A stretch of 64,000 bases of DNA from Hirudinaria manillensis (lineage: Eukaryota > Annelida > Clitellata > Hirudinida > Hirudinidae), in contig CM067530.1 in assembly GCA_034509925.1 (NCBI GenBank), forward strand, positions 6,382,001 to 6,446,000, read 5' to 3'. The stretch's first letter is position 1; every line of letters starts with the position of its first letter. The notes under the pieces are model-generated. The model worked only from the letters and a program-made list of their open reading frames with translations, had not been told where the DNA came from and ran no database searches. The translations under genes and the position numbers were made by a program. Positions 39,925-60,407 of this stretch are shown here, piece by piece.

Positions 39925-41440
39925 CATGAAGAAAGCGCTTCAAACGATGGAGAGAGAAGATGTGAGAAGTCGGAGACAGTTTTAAAACGATTACAGAGCG
40001 CCTTGTACCGGTCCGCTATAACTGTGTTATAGACTTTCTGAAAAGTCTTTGAAAGCTCTATTGAAATATTTGAATCAATTTTTCGCACAAAGCAGAGTAG
40101 CGAGAGAACAGCGCGATGAACGATTGAAAGCGTAGATCTTAGAAGCTCATATAATAAGGTTATAGAAAATCTTATATAGGGGTGCTGTAATTCTTTTGAA
40201 AATATTCTGAAAGCCCATTAAAGCAGCTATTGAAATGTGTAAATAGAATTTTGGCACAAATCAGAGTTACGTGAAGAAAGCGCGCCAAACGATGGAAAGA
40301 GAAGATCTGAGCAGTTAAGGAGCAATATTAAAAAAATTGTAGAGCGCCTTGTACCAATCCGCTGTAATTGTGTTATAGATTTTTTTAAAGGTCTCCGAAA
40401 GTTCTACCGAAATATTAGAATCAATTTTTCGCACAAACCAGTGATCTAAAATCTGAGAATTTAAGCTGCATTTATAATAAGGTTTTAGATAGCCTTGTAC
40501 CGGGGCGCCAGCGTTGCCTATTACATTTTCTGGAAGGTATTTTAACGTACTATTAGAATGCATTAAAAAAATGTGGCACAAATCATAGTGAGGAGAGAAA
40601 TGCTTGATTAACGATGAAAAGACCTGATATGGGTTGCTGGGAAACGTTTGTAATAAGATCAAAGAGCGTCTTAAACCGATGCCACATAGTTGTATCGTAT
40701 ATTTTCTGAAAGGTCTTTTTGCGTTCATTTTAAATATGTTGATGAATTTTTCACACAAAATCGGATTTGATTGCGCCGCCTCATTTTGTGACTTCTATGA
40801 CTTGCGCGACATCAGCCTGCTCAAGCAAAAGATACTTAACGTTAATTTAAATAATTTTTCTAACTAAATTATGTCAAATTCTAGAGATAGAAACTATTTT
40901 TGCTATATAACTTTTGTTAAAATTAGAAATATTTTTTTAATTTAGCACATTCGTTATATTCGGTTCGCAATGTAAACAAATTTTAGAGAGTTTTCGGATT
41001 TAATTTTGAGGTATTCTGACCGATGGCGAAATGTCGAAACGTATTTTTTTAGAAAGATAATTCAATGCAGATTCTTAATTCGTTTTTCGATTTTTCGCAC
41101 AAAGCTCCGTTTTCCGGGAAACCGGCTTTGAGCATCGGCCACTTCTACTAAATTTCCCGTTAAGGATAACATTTTTTGATTATATCCACATCATTTCGGT
41201 GACCATCTACCATATAAAAAAAGAATTTTGATTCTAGCTCTTTCCGTTCCGGAGATAAAGGCTTTCAAAGAGTTTGCCGTAAACCTGACAATGTCTGTAT
41301 TTATACAACTAAAAATATCGTTTACCTACAAGCATTGTGAAATTTAAAAAATAAACATATTAGAAAATGTGTGGTAGATTTCTTTATTTTCAATTTAATC
41401 AGATTTACGCACGGCAACTCGTGGCTGGGCACAGCTATTA
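39925..41440 (-). mobile_element. Interspersed repeat with internal ~170-bp tandem units
   Basis: Begins exactly at the duplication breakpoint. From 39925 to about 40760 it has about five diverged units of 150-175 bp, starting near 39927, 40096, 40272, 40440 and 40590, each with a gaagaaagcgc-like start, an agagcgccttgtacc core and ttttcgcacaaa end. The far end (41340-41440), read on the minus strand, shares its head (cccagccacgagttgc... aatctgatta) with the 370-bp insertion in receptor copy 2 at 49191. No protein is visible, so it is a non-autonomous element or the tail of a larger one. Confidence 0.6.
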
Positions 41441-42200
41441 CTAATAAGTCAGATGGTGGTGCAACATGTAAAGAAATTTGAAAAAGATATATGCATCACG
41501 TGGATAGTATAAAGAAGCATTTTATAATATTCCACAATCGTTGATTCATCCACTTCTAGAAATATTTAAAGTTAATGATGTCATCAAAAACTTCATTCAT
41601 CAGATGATGCTTATACAGAAAACTATTATGACTTTAGCCATTAGAGAGGGTTGCATGAAAAAAAATCTTTGTCAAACAAAGAATATTCCAGGTAGGTTCT
41701 TTGTCACTGATGTTATTTTGCATGACCATCGTCATTTTACCATTGTCAAACTCTCTTCAAAAACGGGAGCAGGATACCTAATGCGTGAATAACAGATAAG
41801 CCATCTGCTACACTTAAAATTATAGATGACTTAAAATTATTCGCAACAAGTCACAAGCTCGTGAAAAGATTTTAAGCTTGAAAATTGTGGAAGACTTCAG
41901 TAGGGATATCCAAATGGCATTTGGCACTGAAAAATGAGCTACTATTGAAATTAAAAATGGAAAAATCATAGTTGGAAGAAGTCAATTGTCAACCCCCTAC
42001 AAATTAGATCACTTGAAAGTGATGAATATTACAAATACGTCAGGATGAAAAAAAATTGCATAAACGACAAGCTGATAAAACAGAATGCCAAAAAAGAATG
42101 TTTTAGAAGAATGAGGATAATTCTGCAAACTCAACTTAACTCACGAAATAAGATCAATACCGGTTGTCAACTCTAGCGTTGGAATAATCCATTGGTTAAA
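41441..42200 (+). mobile_element. LINE fragment A (reverse transcriptase, decayed)
   Basis: Contains broken reverse-transcriptase coding sequence of the NeSL/R2-type group common in invertebrates: a stretch like the fingers region (IFKVNDVIKNFIHQMM), the active-site region IDDLKLFA, and a downstream SDEYYKY segment. Frames change several times and stops are present. It is about 85-90 percent similar by eye to part of LINE copy B (52965-53640). Confidence 0.75.
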
Positions 42201-42423
42201 AATTGAAATTGAGATTAATTGATAGAAAAACAAGAATGATTCTGAATAAGAATAATCTATGGCATGCACCACCCAGATACAAAATATACATATACATATA
42301 TACAAAAATCAAATTCATATACAAAAAAACAAATTAACGAGGCATATTTATTGCAAGAATTCGAATAAGTCTGGAATCAGAGCAGATGGTGAAATGTGGA
42401 ACGAATTTCTTATTTACATTCAC

Positions 42424-42458
42424 AGATGGATGGATGGACGGACGGGTGGATGGATGGG
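42424..42458 (+). repeat. GATG microsatellite
   Basis: Imperfect tandem gatg/gacg units. Confidence 0.85.
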
Positions 42459-42517
42459 TTAATTTTGAAGTAATAACTATGATAAACAAGCAGAGAAAAG
42501 TAATAATTCGATTTAGA

Positions 42518-43004
42518 GAAAAGTCATATGAAAGTTTTAATGTAATTTTATTGTAGTTTGAGTGTCGTTAAATACGATTTATAAAAAGTTAAAGATTGCT
42601 CGTTTTTCTCGCATTTTATTATTGACGCTTTACTTAGGATGCTTGAATTCAATACATCAAAGCTAACTTGTAAACAAGTTAAAGATTGGTCATTTTCCGC
42701 TCATTTAACTATTATACACATCATATTAAAACACGAACACTTTTTACTATCGCTTTGGTATTAATCATCGTCATCATTATGGAGAACTTAAGGATCCATC
42801 ATTTCATCATCATCACCACCACCATCACCGCTGTATTTGTAGTGCGCATTCCGATGATGCTTTATTTGTAATGCTTGAAATAAAAACACGCTTTAAACAA
42901 TAATTATGATAAACCATCACGTTTTGTAGAAAAAAGTCAGATGAACGTTTTGATGTAATTTGATTGTAGATTTAAATAATCGTTAAATACGATTTATAGA
43001 CAGA
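42518..43004 (+). repeat. Direct repeat flanking about 410 bp
   Basis: The segment 42518-42590 (agtcatatgaaagttttaat ... aaatacgatttata) recurs at about 42929-43004 with scattered changes. The second copy abuts the left edge of the duplicated receptor unit. Between them lies AT-rich DNA with a cat/cac-rich stretch and no gene. Confidence 0.65.
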
Positions 43005-44131
43005 TATTTTTAGATGTCGTCAAAGCAGTCATAAAATTATAAAATATCGTATAAGATCATTATTGTGTTGAGTAACAACTACCATCATCTAATATTTTAA
43101 ACGCTATTTTTGATGTTATTTATTTCACACCTGTTGGGGAAGTGATACCTTTATTTCTATATTAACATTCTAGCTAGCCTAAGGAAATAAAGTAAACACA
43201 TTTTTAGTAGCTCTCAAGAAACAAAAATTGTCAAGTGATATCACGCTACCCCAAATTATCGAAAATGTAACGAAATGTGTTGACTTGGGATATTTTGTTT
43301 GAAGGGCTTTTACGCTGTGGGTAATTTTTGCCGACAATTTCTTAATGTTGTGAAATTCGTATTTTATACGTATTACAAATTATTGCTCAAATTTAATAGT
43401 GATTCTTGTTCATTCATAATGGTTATAATTTCAATATGTTTTAATATGAATAATGATAGCAGGTTCTTTTTCCATTACTCTTTTTGTTTCTAATTTTGAA
43501 AATCTTTTAAAGTTTTAAATATCAATTAGTACCACATTCAAACTCATTTTGGCAAATTTATTTGATTAATTGGTACTTATGAATTAATTAGAGCACATGC
43601 CATATAAGAATTGACTTCGTGTGAAGAAAGCGATAAAATTGACATCATTTATTACTTAATTTAATTATATATTTTACAACTTACATAACACTTAAAGTTG
43701 ATTGACCCGCCTTTGCGTATTTAACATTGCTTGGGATGCTGTGTTGAACACTCAATTACAATGCATGATCTCATTCTCTCAGTATCGCAATTACTGTCTA
43801 CAGTAACAATCTGTGATATATAAAATGTTACTATCCAACTCAATAGTATCTGCAAGTTATTACTTAGATATTTCTTTATTGACGCCTCATGAGTTAATTC
43901 GGTTCACCAAGAGAAGTTTTTGTCAGGAGGGTTATCATTCGCTGGAGGCATGCTCTTGCTTTTTAAAATGAATTACTGGATGCAATAAAATGCTCCTCTA
44001 TCGCTTTGGCTTCATTATTTGGCTTGGAAATCCATGTGCTTACTTAAGGTTGCTGCCTTTATATTGTATTTGTTTGTTTATTCTAGGGTCTTGCTAGGTA
44101 TCAGCCTTGAGCTCACAAAGTTAAAAGCAAC

Positions 44132-47100
44132 ATGCTGGGAGAAACCAACAAACTAATCGTTCTTTGTCTCATTTTGCTTCCAAGAACAAACTTCCTGGTC
44201 ATGTCGAAGGTTGACGCAGGTTGGTTGAAAATCAACCAGTAATTCGCCTGCCAATCGTTGCAGTGCGTTTGTCTGTGTTTGAATGCAAGAAAATGTGTGA
44301 AAGTGGAACTCGGATGAAAACGTGATCTCCGCTAAATTGTTAGAGTATCGTTTATCAAAAATGTTTTGATGAGAGGCAATCGTGAGAATTAGACTATCTT
44401 ACATAGCAATCACTTTGATGTTATTGGCTTATTTTAGCACATTTAAAACAAAATAGTGATTAATTATTTCTATTCGTTTGAATCGTCGGAATCATTAGTT
44501 ACGCATACATAGTTGAATTTTCACTTTAAAGTCATGAAACCAGTCGATCCTAGCGTTGAAGAAGGTACAACTTTAGTCCTCAACTGTATTATTAACGGTA
44601 CTATTGAGGAAGTCGGCGATGAGATCAATGCGAGCATGGTTATCGTCAGCAGTAAGGAAGTCATTTACACAGCTCCGCGATATATGTTTCCGTTGGATGA
44701 AAGGACTGTTCAGTTTCGATTGGAAAGAGTCAATGTCAGTGACACTGGCCTATTTATATGTGGCTTAGCGGGCAACATAACGTTCCGTGAAGCGAGACAG
44801 CATGTTCACATCTTCAGTGAGTGTTTTTTTTCACTTCCGGTTTTTTCCGGCTATCGCGGAAGCGCATACGCTATACAATTGAAATTCTACTTTAATTTTA
44901 ATTCAATGAATCATTAGTGACTTCCCGATAGGATGGTATCAATTGATATTGGACTGGTATCTTGTTTTTCTTTATGAATTTGGTCTATTTGTGTCTGAAT
45001 GAGGTCTGGGTGTGAGATTCGTTTATTATATAGATTTTCTGATTTGTTCATTCCTTCTCATTGCAAGCCTAAGTCTCTTAAATCTGTGATGGCTTAGATT
45101 ACACGATCGGAACCTCATTAAACGGCTTAGTGAATCAATTATCTTCACTCCGTATAGGTAGATGATGTTGGTGATGATATGATGATCTTGATTATAAGCA
45201 TCAATTTTTATTTTATTTAATTTTACACATCTCAGGAAGACCTTTAAAACCACAAGTGGTTAATTGCACCCTGAAGCAGTTTGAACTTTTTGAATGTTTT
45301 TGGACTCCCTCGCTTAGGTACCAGAAAAACTATACGAATATCGACAAGTTAAGGCAAGAACTTCAAGTTTCCTTTCCCAGGTTTGAAACACCGTTTATAA
45401 TGTTTGTCCATGTCAGTGACACTAAATTAAATTATCATCAATAATTAGCAACCAGCGTACACTCAACTGCTCAAGTTTTCAGTACAATTGCTCAGTAAAC
45501 TTAATCAAAAATCACCTTGATCCCCTGGAGATGATTAAAAGACAAGTATGCGCAAAAATTATACAAAAATCCAGCATTACACCCTATCTCGAGGCTCACT
45601 CAGATATAAGATGTTGGAATCTTTCTGACAGCAGTAAGTTGATGAGAGCATGCTTTTAATTATTAATAAGTAAGTTAATCATAGTTAATAATAGCCAATT
45701 ATTTAATATTAAAAATGATCCATCTGGAATTTAGTCAGTACACATTTAAGAAAGCCATCCCATGATTTACTATTGAAAGCTGTTTAATCATTAATCCATT
45801 CATCGCACAGCTTGTCTTTCTTATTAAGTAAAACTTCAAGTCTTTTATTCCTTACACAGTTTATCCTGAATCGCCAAAGTTCTTGGAGATGATTGAGTCT
45901 AGCGAGGGATGTTTATTGAAATGGGAGCAGCCATTCCAAGAACTTTACAAGAGTATTCCTCTCAACTATTACTTGACGCTTGTTCCAAATTACAACGAGG
46001 TATTTAGCTAGTTTTCTGCAAAGCCTACATTTGGCTGTGTGGTCTTAGCTGCTTGGAAGAGACAGAAATTCCCATCCCACCCAACTAAAAAAGTCTCCAT
46101 CCCCACTCCATGCTCAGTAAACGGATATTAGCTGCATGAAAGTTTTCCCCATCCTCCTTCAGTATGGCATTTAAATTAAAGATTTTTTGGTGTGAAAAGC
46201 AATAACAAGTTTAACGCCAACCATATAAGTAAATATGCCCCTCAACCTGGACCAATTTTAAAATCCTGACTCTCATCAATGAGATATCATTACGTGTTAT
46301 AATAATTAAAATAATAATAGTGCTAATAATCACATACAAGATCAATTGCATTAAACTCTGTAAATTTGGTCCCTTGCTTGACCCCATTAACAACTGCTAA
46401 TGAGAAGCAAAACCTACAGTATTTCCTTGTTGCAAGTACTTTCTTGGTGCATTCCCATACATTATGAAAAGTTCTGCAAATTTGTAAACTGATGAGAAAA
46501 TTGTAATCATGCTGCCTATAACTTTGTCATGGTATCCAGTACCATGTCATGTGGTACATGTGCTATGAATAATTTTCCAAAAGTTTTAGTTATTTGTAAT
46601 ATTTTGGTATTCATTCCCACAAATTGCATTATGTTTCTAATTTATTTTAGAGTGAAAAGTTTTTTCTGAAAGCTAAAGAGACATCCTACACATTCGACCC
46701 ATGTCAACCGTATACCAATTATTCTGCACGTATTTCAAGCGAGTCTGTTGCTGGAGGGTACCCCAGTGAAATAAGTTGCTTTACCTTTGAAACAATGCCC
46801 ACAGGTTTACTTTTATTATTTAAATAATTTTATTGTTTAAAATTGTGCTCGTTGCTTCGTCTTTCTCGTGAAAATGTGAAAACGGTTTTGATATTATGTA
46901 AACAATATATAATATATCTCAATAAGCAAGCTGTAATGATTTTGCTCGTCTGCATAAAGAATTTTTCCTGTTTTACTAGATACCAGACATTGTTGGTGTC
47001 ACATCTTCCACGTGCTACTTTATAAATTTAATTTGATCCCTAACATTATATGTTAGGTTATCCTTTTTGTAGACTGCACATCGCCAACAATTTGATAGAA

Positions 47101-50100
47101 ACTAATTTCATCAACTATTTTTAAGTTTTCAACTTTTAAGCTTTTTTTAGTTCCTTGCCAGCCTGTTGAAACTTCTCCTTATTTGCTATTTAATGATGCG
47201 GGCAAGAACAAGATGCTAATTTACTGGAAGGTTTGTTCAATAGCATTTTAAAAAAAATTTTTAAGATTAACAAGAAATTTATCCAGAATAATGATTTATT
47301 TCACTTAAAACTAATTAATGCAATTAATTAATTTATTTATTATTGTTGCTTTTATGTGTAGCCATTACAAAGAAAGGATTTTTGTGGATCTGATTTCCAC
47401 TACGTGTTATTGAAAAAGTTGTTTTATGGTGATATGAGATCTAATGGCAGCTCAACAATTACTGGAAGAGATGGCACAGAATGGATGGCAGTAAAGGCTG
47501 TAAATACTTCCTTTGTGCAGCAAGAAACTTACAGCTTATGTCCTGCTGGTGATTGCACTTTTGCAGTTGCACCAAAAAATAGTAAAGGCTACCTATTGGA
47601 CAATATGATCAATTTTAAATTGCCTGGTACTGAAAAGGGTAGGTTGAATATCTATTTTGTATTCTTTAATAAAAGTTTTATTATAAAACTTTGAATGTAA
47701 TTAACTCAGTGTCTGATGTTGCCTCCGTCACAATTGACAAACTTGTTTGCGAGATTCATAGAGGATCTGTAATATTGAACTGGAACACTTTGGCTAGAAG
47801 AAATTTGAGTTCAACATGGAATATCACTATTGGTGTATATACTTGTAGAAGTTTGTCTCATCCTCTCATCTGTCGAGTGAGTGAATGTAACTGATACAAT
47901 TCAAGGTGTTGTTTTGAAAGAGACTTCTAAGCATGATAATTTGAGGTGCCCTCATGTCTAATTATGGCACCATTATAAAAGACAAGACATGGTTTTTCCC
48001 AATAGTGATTCATAATGCATTTTTAATTACAGACAGTAATTCTTAAATATTACATATTCTTTTAGAATGAAATGCAATTGAAAGCTGCAGAATCAAATGT
48101 GGGACATTACAATCTTTTAGTGGATTCAGATATTGCAATGCAACTGAGTTATGGAGTTGCAGTTTTTGTATCTGCGTTCAGCTCAGAGATAGTTTGGTGC
48201 AATAAGATTTATGATCTCTATGGACGTTAGCACATTAATTGGAAAATAAAACTAAATACTTAATATTTTAGTAGTTTTCTTTTTCTTTTTTAGCCATTCC
48301 ACAAATATATCAAATTTCTGTTGAGAGAGATGAAAATCAAATGGACATTATGCGAGTACATTGGTTATTTAGACAAGAGGACTGTTCAAATTGTTCCTAT
48401 GTTTTGTATTTTGCCATATTTTACTGCCAAACAGAGGATGAGAAGACTTGTGACAGTGAGTTGTTAACCTGAAATTGTTGCTGTAGTGTCTATACAGTAA
48501 GTCAGTTTTAAAGTAAAAATGCTAAGCTATCATCCATTAATCAATAAAACAAATAATTTTCATAGAAAACATGGTTAATTTCATTTCTATTTCAGATAAT
48601 GAAACTAAGATCTCAGTACCAAATGATGTCAGGACAATAGAGATTAACAATTTGAAAAAAGATTCTTCTTACCTTGTTCGAATGGCAAGCGCTTCAAGGG
48701 TCTCCATGAGCAATTTCACGATTACCCTTGTTTTGAAGCCTTCAAGTTTGCTTTTTTTACACCCTTTGATAGTTCTGTTGGTGATGACAATCATTAAAGA
48801 CAAGGTTTTTGTCTGGCAGTGAATGTCACGTACATTGTTCTGTTGTGCCTGCTGGTGGTGGCTCTCACAGTGATTCCTGTGCTTTGCATCTTTAAATGTT
48901 TAAAGTAGGTTAAATTTTTTTGTTAAATTCAAAGTTTCAATGGTAGTTCTAAACTTGCTTTGTTTATGTAAGTCTCTTAAAGAATGACAAACAAAAATTG
49001 GAACTTCCAAATAAAACATGTGATAAATCCATTTTTAGATTTGTTATAAGATTTCACACAGTATTTAAATCATATATCCAAATTTAAACCAAGGCAAAAA
49101 AATCCTAATAATTAGGATTAATTAGTAGTTTATTGTATGAAAAAATATGATCCTCTTAAAAATATGCTGACCCCATCATTTTATTATTAACTAGTGGTGT
49201 CCAGCCACGCGTTGCTGTGGCTCAATCTGATTATTAATTTTATAAGAAAGAAATTTTATAATATGTTTATTTTTACAATTTCACAAATTTGCGTGAGGGT
49301 TACGATAGTTTGAGCTTTTTAATGTCTCTCTAAAGTTCATTTACATAGATCAGGCCGTGACGTCGTCGTGGCGAGATGGCCGGATTTGCGAAAAAAGCAT
49401 ATTTTTACATGATGTAGTTGTGGCACATATATGAAACCTATATACAAACACTCCCCTGATCGAGTACTATGTCGTGTCAAAATTTCAAAGCAATTGGTTA
49501 AGTACTTTCAGAGAACATTTGCATGTTACAAACACACATTGCATTTTTATTTATATAGATTATGTTGAATTTTTGTGGAATATTTCAATTGCATTTACAT
49601 TTACCAGTAGGTGTAAAAAGTGTAGAGAAACAATTTCCGGAGGGATTCACTTACTTCCCCCAATTGATACTCCAAATTACCCAGTGGTAATGTTTTTTCT
49701 AAAGTTTTATTTAATTTATTTACTTAAAATACCAAATTGTGTAAATTTTGGCATGTCCAAGGAGTTTAAAAAGGAAAAAAGCTACGAAGCTATTCCTTCT
49801 GAAATACCTGATCCTCTACTAGTTGCCTCTGAAGACGAGGAAGATAAGTCGGCCACCTACACTCCCTATGATTCTCAAGGCAAAGATGCTTTTAGTCCTG
49901 AACCCCTTTCTCCATATTCTCAGATTAGGTCCACCATGCCGATGAATTCAGTCGGCTCTTTAGAATATGATCACATAGAAAGAAACCAGAATCATACTTT
50001 GGTTGATCAACAAGATTTAAGTTCTGGATGCAGCTCAGCTAGCCAAAGAAGTAATCAACCTCCAAATGTAATTAATTACTACCCATCGGTTTCAAGCAAC

Positions 50101-50145
50101 TATGTTCCTCTAGAGACTATTGGTTTTCCTGAGACTCAGGACTGA
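44132..50145 (+). CDS. gp130-like class I cytokine receptor, copy 2
   Basis: Paralogue of the gene at 31697-38907 with the same 15 exons, all in phase, giving 830 aa: 44132-44219, 44532-44816, 45236-45366, 45483-45633, 45860-45999, 46651-46804, 47151-47230, 47362-47638, 47710-47876, 48066-48225, 48294-48455, 48596-48745, 48820-48904, 49608-49686, 49762-50145. Domain order is Ig, cytokine-binding module, three fibronectin type III, transmembrane, tail. Differences from copy 1: a diverged Ig domain, four fewer residues in exon 6, a longer box-1-like region (LLPPIDTPNYPVV) and only one acidic SEDE...TYTP block. The YDSQ and SNYVPLE motifs are kept. The exon 14 frame extends upstream into a repeat insertion; the true exon starts at 49608. 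Both genes look functional. It is convergent with SLC35E3. Confidence 0.85.
49191..49560 (+). mobile_element. 370-bp non-autonomous insertion in intron 13 of copy 2
   Basis: Absent from the matching place in copy 1 (between 38257 and 38258, roughly), so it entered after the duplication. Starts ctagtggtgtccagccacgc and ends atttttatttatatag. The head matches the reverse complement of 41380-41440. No clear target-site duplication. Confidence 0.7.
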
Positions 50146-51142
50146 CTTTATAAAGATTGAGATTATGGCGTAGATTTACATTTTCATGCCAATATTTTGA
50201 AAGTTGTTTTGATTTATAAATGCTTTCTCAAGTAAGTCGCAATTTTTTATTTGTTTTGCAAACCTGCTTACCATTTTAGAAATGTTTTTTGTCAGCTAAC
50301 CTCCGGTGTTTACAATTTCTCATTTACCTTCTTAGTGAAGATTTTCCCAAGAATACTCATAACTCACTAATTTTCCATGTACAAAGATTTTTTTGTTAAT
50401 TTGTTTCATGTGATGCCTTCACTCAGTAAGCCACTCAGAGATTCCCTCCTGAAATATTCAGGCCTAAAAGTGTTACAGAAGTTTGTATTAGCTTTGATCT
50501 CAATTTTTCATATCACGTGAAAAATGGTTTACTATACATTCCACCCAAATTGCAGGTGGTGAAAGTGGATTTTTTTAATATATTTTGTACCACTTCTGGA
50601 TGTGATGATGGCTGTAATTGAGATTATTATGCATGTATTGTAGATATGCTGTTACACAAAATACTCATATTCTGCATAATAGTGATAGTATAAGAATTTC
50701 TTGAACAATCTCCTGCTATTCTTAACTGAAAATGACACTTAACATCTTCAGTAGTTGCATTGGCTCCAAAAGAGCCTTGCTTCTCAGTTAATTTTTTTTC
50801 TAGTAATAACTTTACCTCATGACAAGTAGTGCATTCATTTTATTTGTTAACCTTATGGAGCATTTCAAATTGTGAACACAAATTCCGAATTTTTGAATTA
50901 ATAAGTTAATAAATATGTTTAACAATATTCACTGGTTTTTATTGCATTTTAAAGATAGCTTATATCTTACATAGGGTATACATAGAATCATGAGTCAAAA
51001 TATTAGTCAATGTTATAAAGTCATATTAAAAAGTTATAAGTTTTAAAAAACTCCTTAAAATAAGCAGGAACCATTAAAGTGCATGAGCAAAGCAAACCAT
51101 TCCCAATGACCTAAAGTCATTCCATGTAAACAAATAAAGTTT
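50146..51142. other. Convergent 3' region between receptor copy 2 and SLC35E3
   Basis: Non-coding; matches 38908-39842. Shared 3' untranslated DNA of two convergent genes. Confidence 0.6.
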
Positions 51143-58263
<7,121 letters not shown>

Positions 58264-59536
58264 TTGTCTGTAAATTACACCACAAAGTGCTTGCATGGAT
58301 CTCTTGCACATGGAGCTAAAGACATTAAAAACAAAAATATAGAAAAGACTAAGAGCTAGTCTCAAGAAATTTTGGAAATATTTAATCGATAATATCAAAT
58401 ATACAATTAGCCCAAACAATTTGAAAACAAATTTAATTATATTAACCATTAAAATTCATTATCATTTGTTAATGTGAAATTTAAAAAACCGCTCCTTTGA
58501 CTTTGATTCAAATGAAGGAGATTAAATTAATCGTTTCAGCTCCCCCAAATTCACGTTTGTTTCTTAAAACACACGATTAGGGCTTGCCATAAAAATCGAT
58601 ACATATAAGCATATGCCAACAAATACTATTTCCAACTGTTTTTTCGACAATAAATAAGCTAGTAGGGCATTCACTTTTGACTTATTTGAATTCAAAGGTG
58701 GCAGTGAATGTTTGATCCGTTCAAAAGCATTTATTCTAAAACAAAAGTTTTTCATATGTAACAATGGCATGACGAAAAAAGTTATATATCTACTTTTGCA
58801 GTAAAAGATAGCTTCAGTATCTCCGCAAATTCATGCCACAATTCCGTCAAAGAAAGCGCCCACAACCGTCACACGATACGAGCTCATATGTACCTACCAC
58901 TGTATGTTTTCAAACACCTTTATTTTTCAGTGTTACGAGTAAATGGTGATGTGCCTTTATGGCAGATGCAAATTTACTAATAACGTTAATAGTAAACTAT
59001 TAAATATGATAAATATAAAAGTTATTTACACTCAATCTTAATAATATCCTAAATATATGGGGGAAAAAACATGACAAATACTCTCTCTTTAACTCTCAAA
59101 TGATTACACTTTGGCTTATTATTTCTAACAGAAGCTAAAAGTGCAGTTTTGCATGCAGAATTTAATGCTGAAAGTGAGAGTAATGCTGAGAGTGAAATTG
59201 CTCAGCTACATCACTTGTTAAACAATTACAGTTGATTCACATTGCTCAAATAAAAATTCCAAACAGCTGATATTTTTGGTTCATTGAGAGCTTAAGAGTG
59301 AGAAATGAGCCAAGTCGTCCTTCACGTGGTCTCTAACCAGACGAAAAAGTTTGCTCAATTCGTATTCTCCCTTGCATATCATTAATATCTTATTAATAAT
59401 AGCTCCACCCTTAAAGAAGAGATGAAAATTTTTTTGACAAATTTATTAACAAAATATATATATAGCGTAATTATTTACAAAATGTACAGCATATTATCAA
59501 ACAGAATAATATCTCCGCACGAGATTAAGAGCTCGC
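58264..59536. other. Upstream flank of SLC35E3
   Basis: AT-rich, no supported gene; presumed promoter near 58264. A 68-codon minus frame at 58564-58770 is not protein-like enough to call. Confidence 0.45.
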
Positions 59537-60105
59537 TCAAATAGCAACCCCCTTGGTATCAAATGTCGCCAAAAGAGCCAGATATGATTCGATGTGCTCC
59601 GGACAAGTTCCTCTCATTTTCATGATCTTGTCCTTCGCACGTCTCCACATATTCTCAACGGAGTTTGTATTGACGCCGTTGGGGGCCACAAACATCAACG
59701 AGTGGTTTAATCCCGTCACTGCTGCGGGGTTTCTGTAAGCCCCCACTGATCGCTCCAAACAGTGGTACCTATTAAAAGAAAAATAAAAGTAAGTTCGTTT
59801 TTATCCCATGGATCTACAGAAATATCTACGTTTTTTTTTACCTGGGAGCACGTAAGGTAATTCAATCGGCAAGAGCATGACAGCATCCCTCCGAAAGACC
59901 AACCTTTGGGCTACTGGCCCTGCGCAGTTATTCCCCATCCTTTTGGGAGCTGCAACCACGCTCTCGTCGATTTGGATAATATACCTCCGATGCGTATTGG
60001 ATTATCTCTAACCCATTACATACAGAGGTCACGGTACATATTGTACCAATTTGGTATGATCAGTGTCCATACCAAGGAGAGCTTGGCTGACGACCAAAGA
60101 TAACT
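59537..60105 (-). pseudogene. ISXO2/Merlin-type DDE transposase remnant
   Basis: Minus-strand translation gives, in two broken pieces, IQIDESVVAAPK with a GNN-like stretch (60010-59840), then GLNHSLMFVAPNGVNTNSVE and MWRRAKDKIMK (59740-59560). These are the first catalytic Asp block and the NHS...TN..E block of the ISXO2-like (IS1595/Merlin) transposase domain. Stops and a gap separate the parts and both ends are missing. Terminal inverted repeats were not found. Confidence 0.75.
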
Positions 60106-60237
60106 CAACTGCAGTTCCAATAACAGAACGTTAAATTTTGTTACATATCATGCATGTTTAGCTATCAAATTTATAAGCGGATAAAAGTAAATTCTCACCA
60201 CGATGTTCACTTTCAACGACATATTGCTCTTTTCATA

Positions 60238-60391
60238 TGTTGTAGGATTGTATGTTTTTGGTTGTGTGCCTCGACGAGCAGACGTGTCCGTGTTTCCGGT
60301 TGTGAGTCGCGTGTGTTTACGTCCGTACTGTGTCGTGTTGTCGTTGATTTTAATAAACCGTTTAGTTCTCAATATTTTTGGAGTCATAACA
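60238..60391 (+). repeat. Candidate 5' LTR
   Basis: Starts TGTTGTAGG and ends TCATAACA, contains an aataaa signal, and is followed by ttggcgacgaggatgg, a typical primer-site region of Mag-like gypsy elements. The right partner is absent, so the borders are inferred only from TG...CA. Confidence 0.5.
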
Positions 60392-60407
60392 TATTTGGCG
60401 ACGAGGA

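Noticed and set aside
49474-49607. Apparent N-terminal extension of receptor copy 2 exon 14
   Set aside because: It runs into the 370-bp repeat insertion absent from copy 1; the acceptor at 49606-49607 is conserved in both copies.
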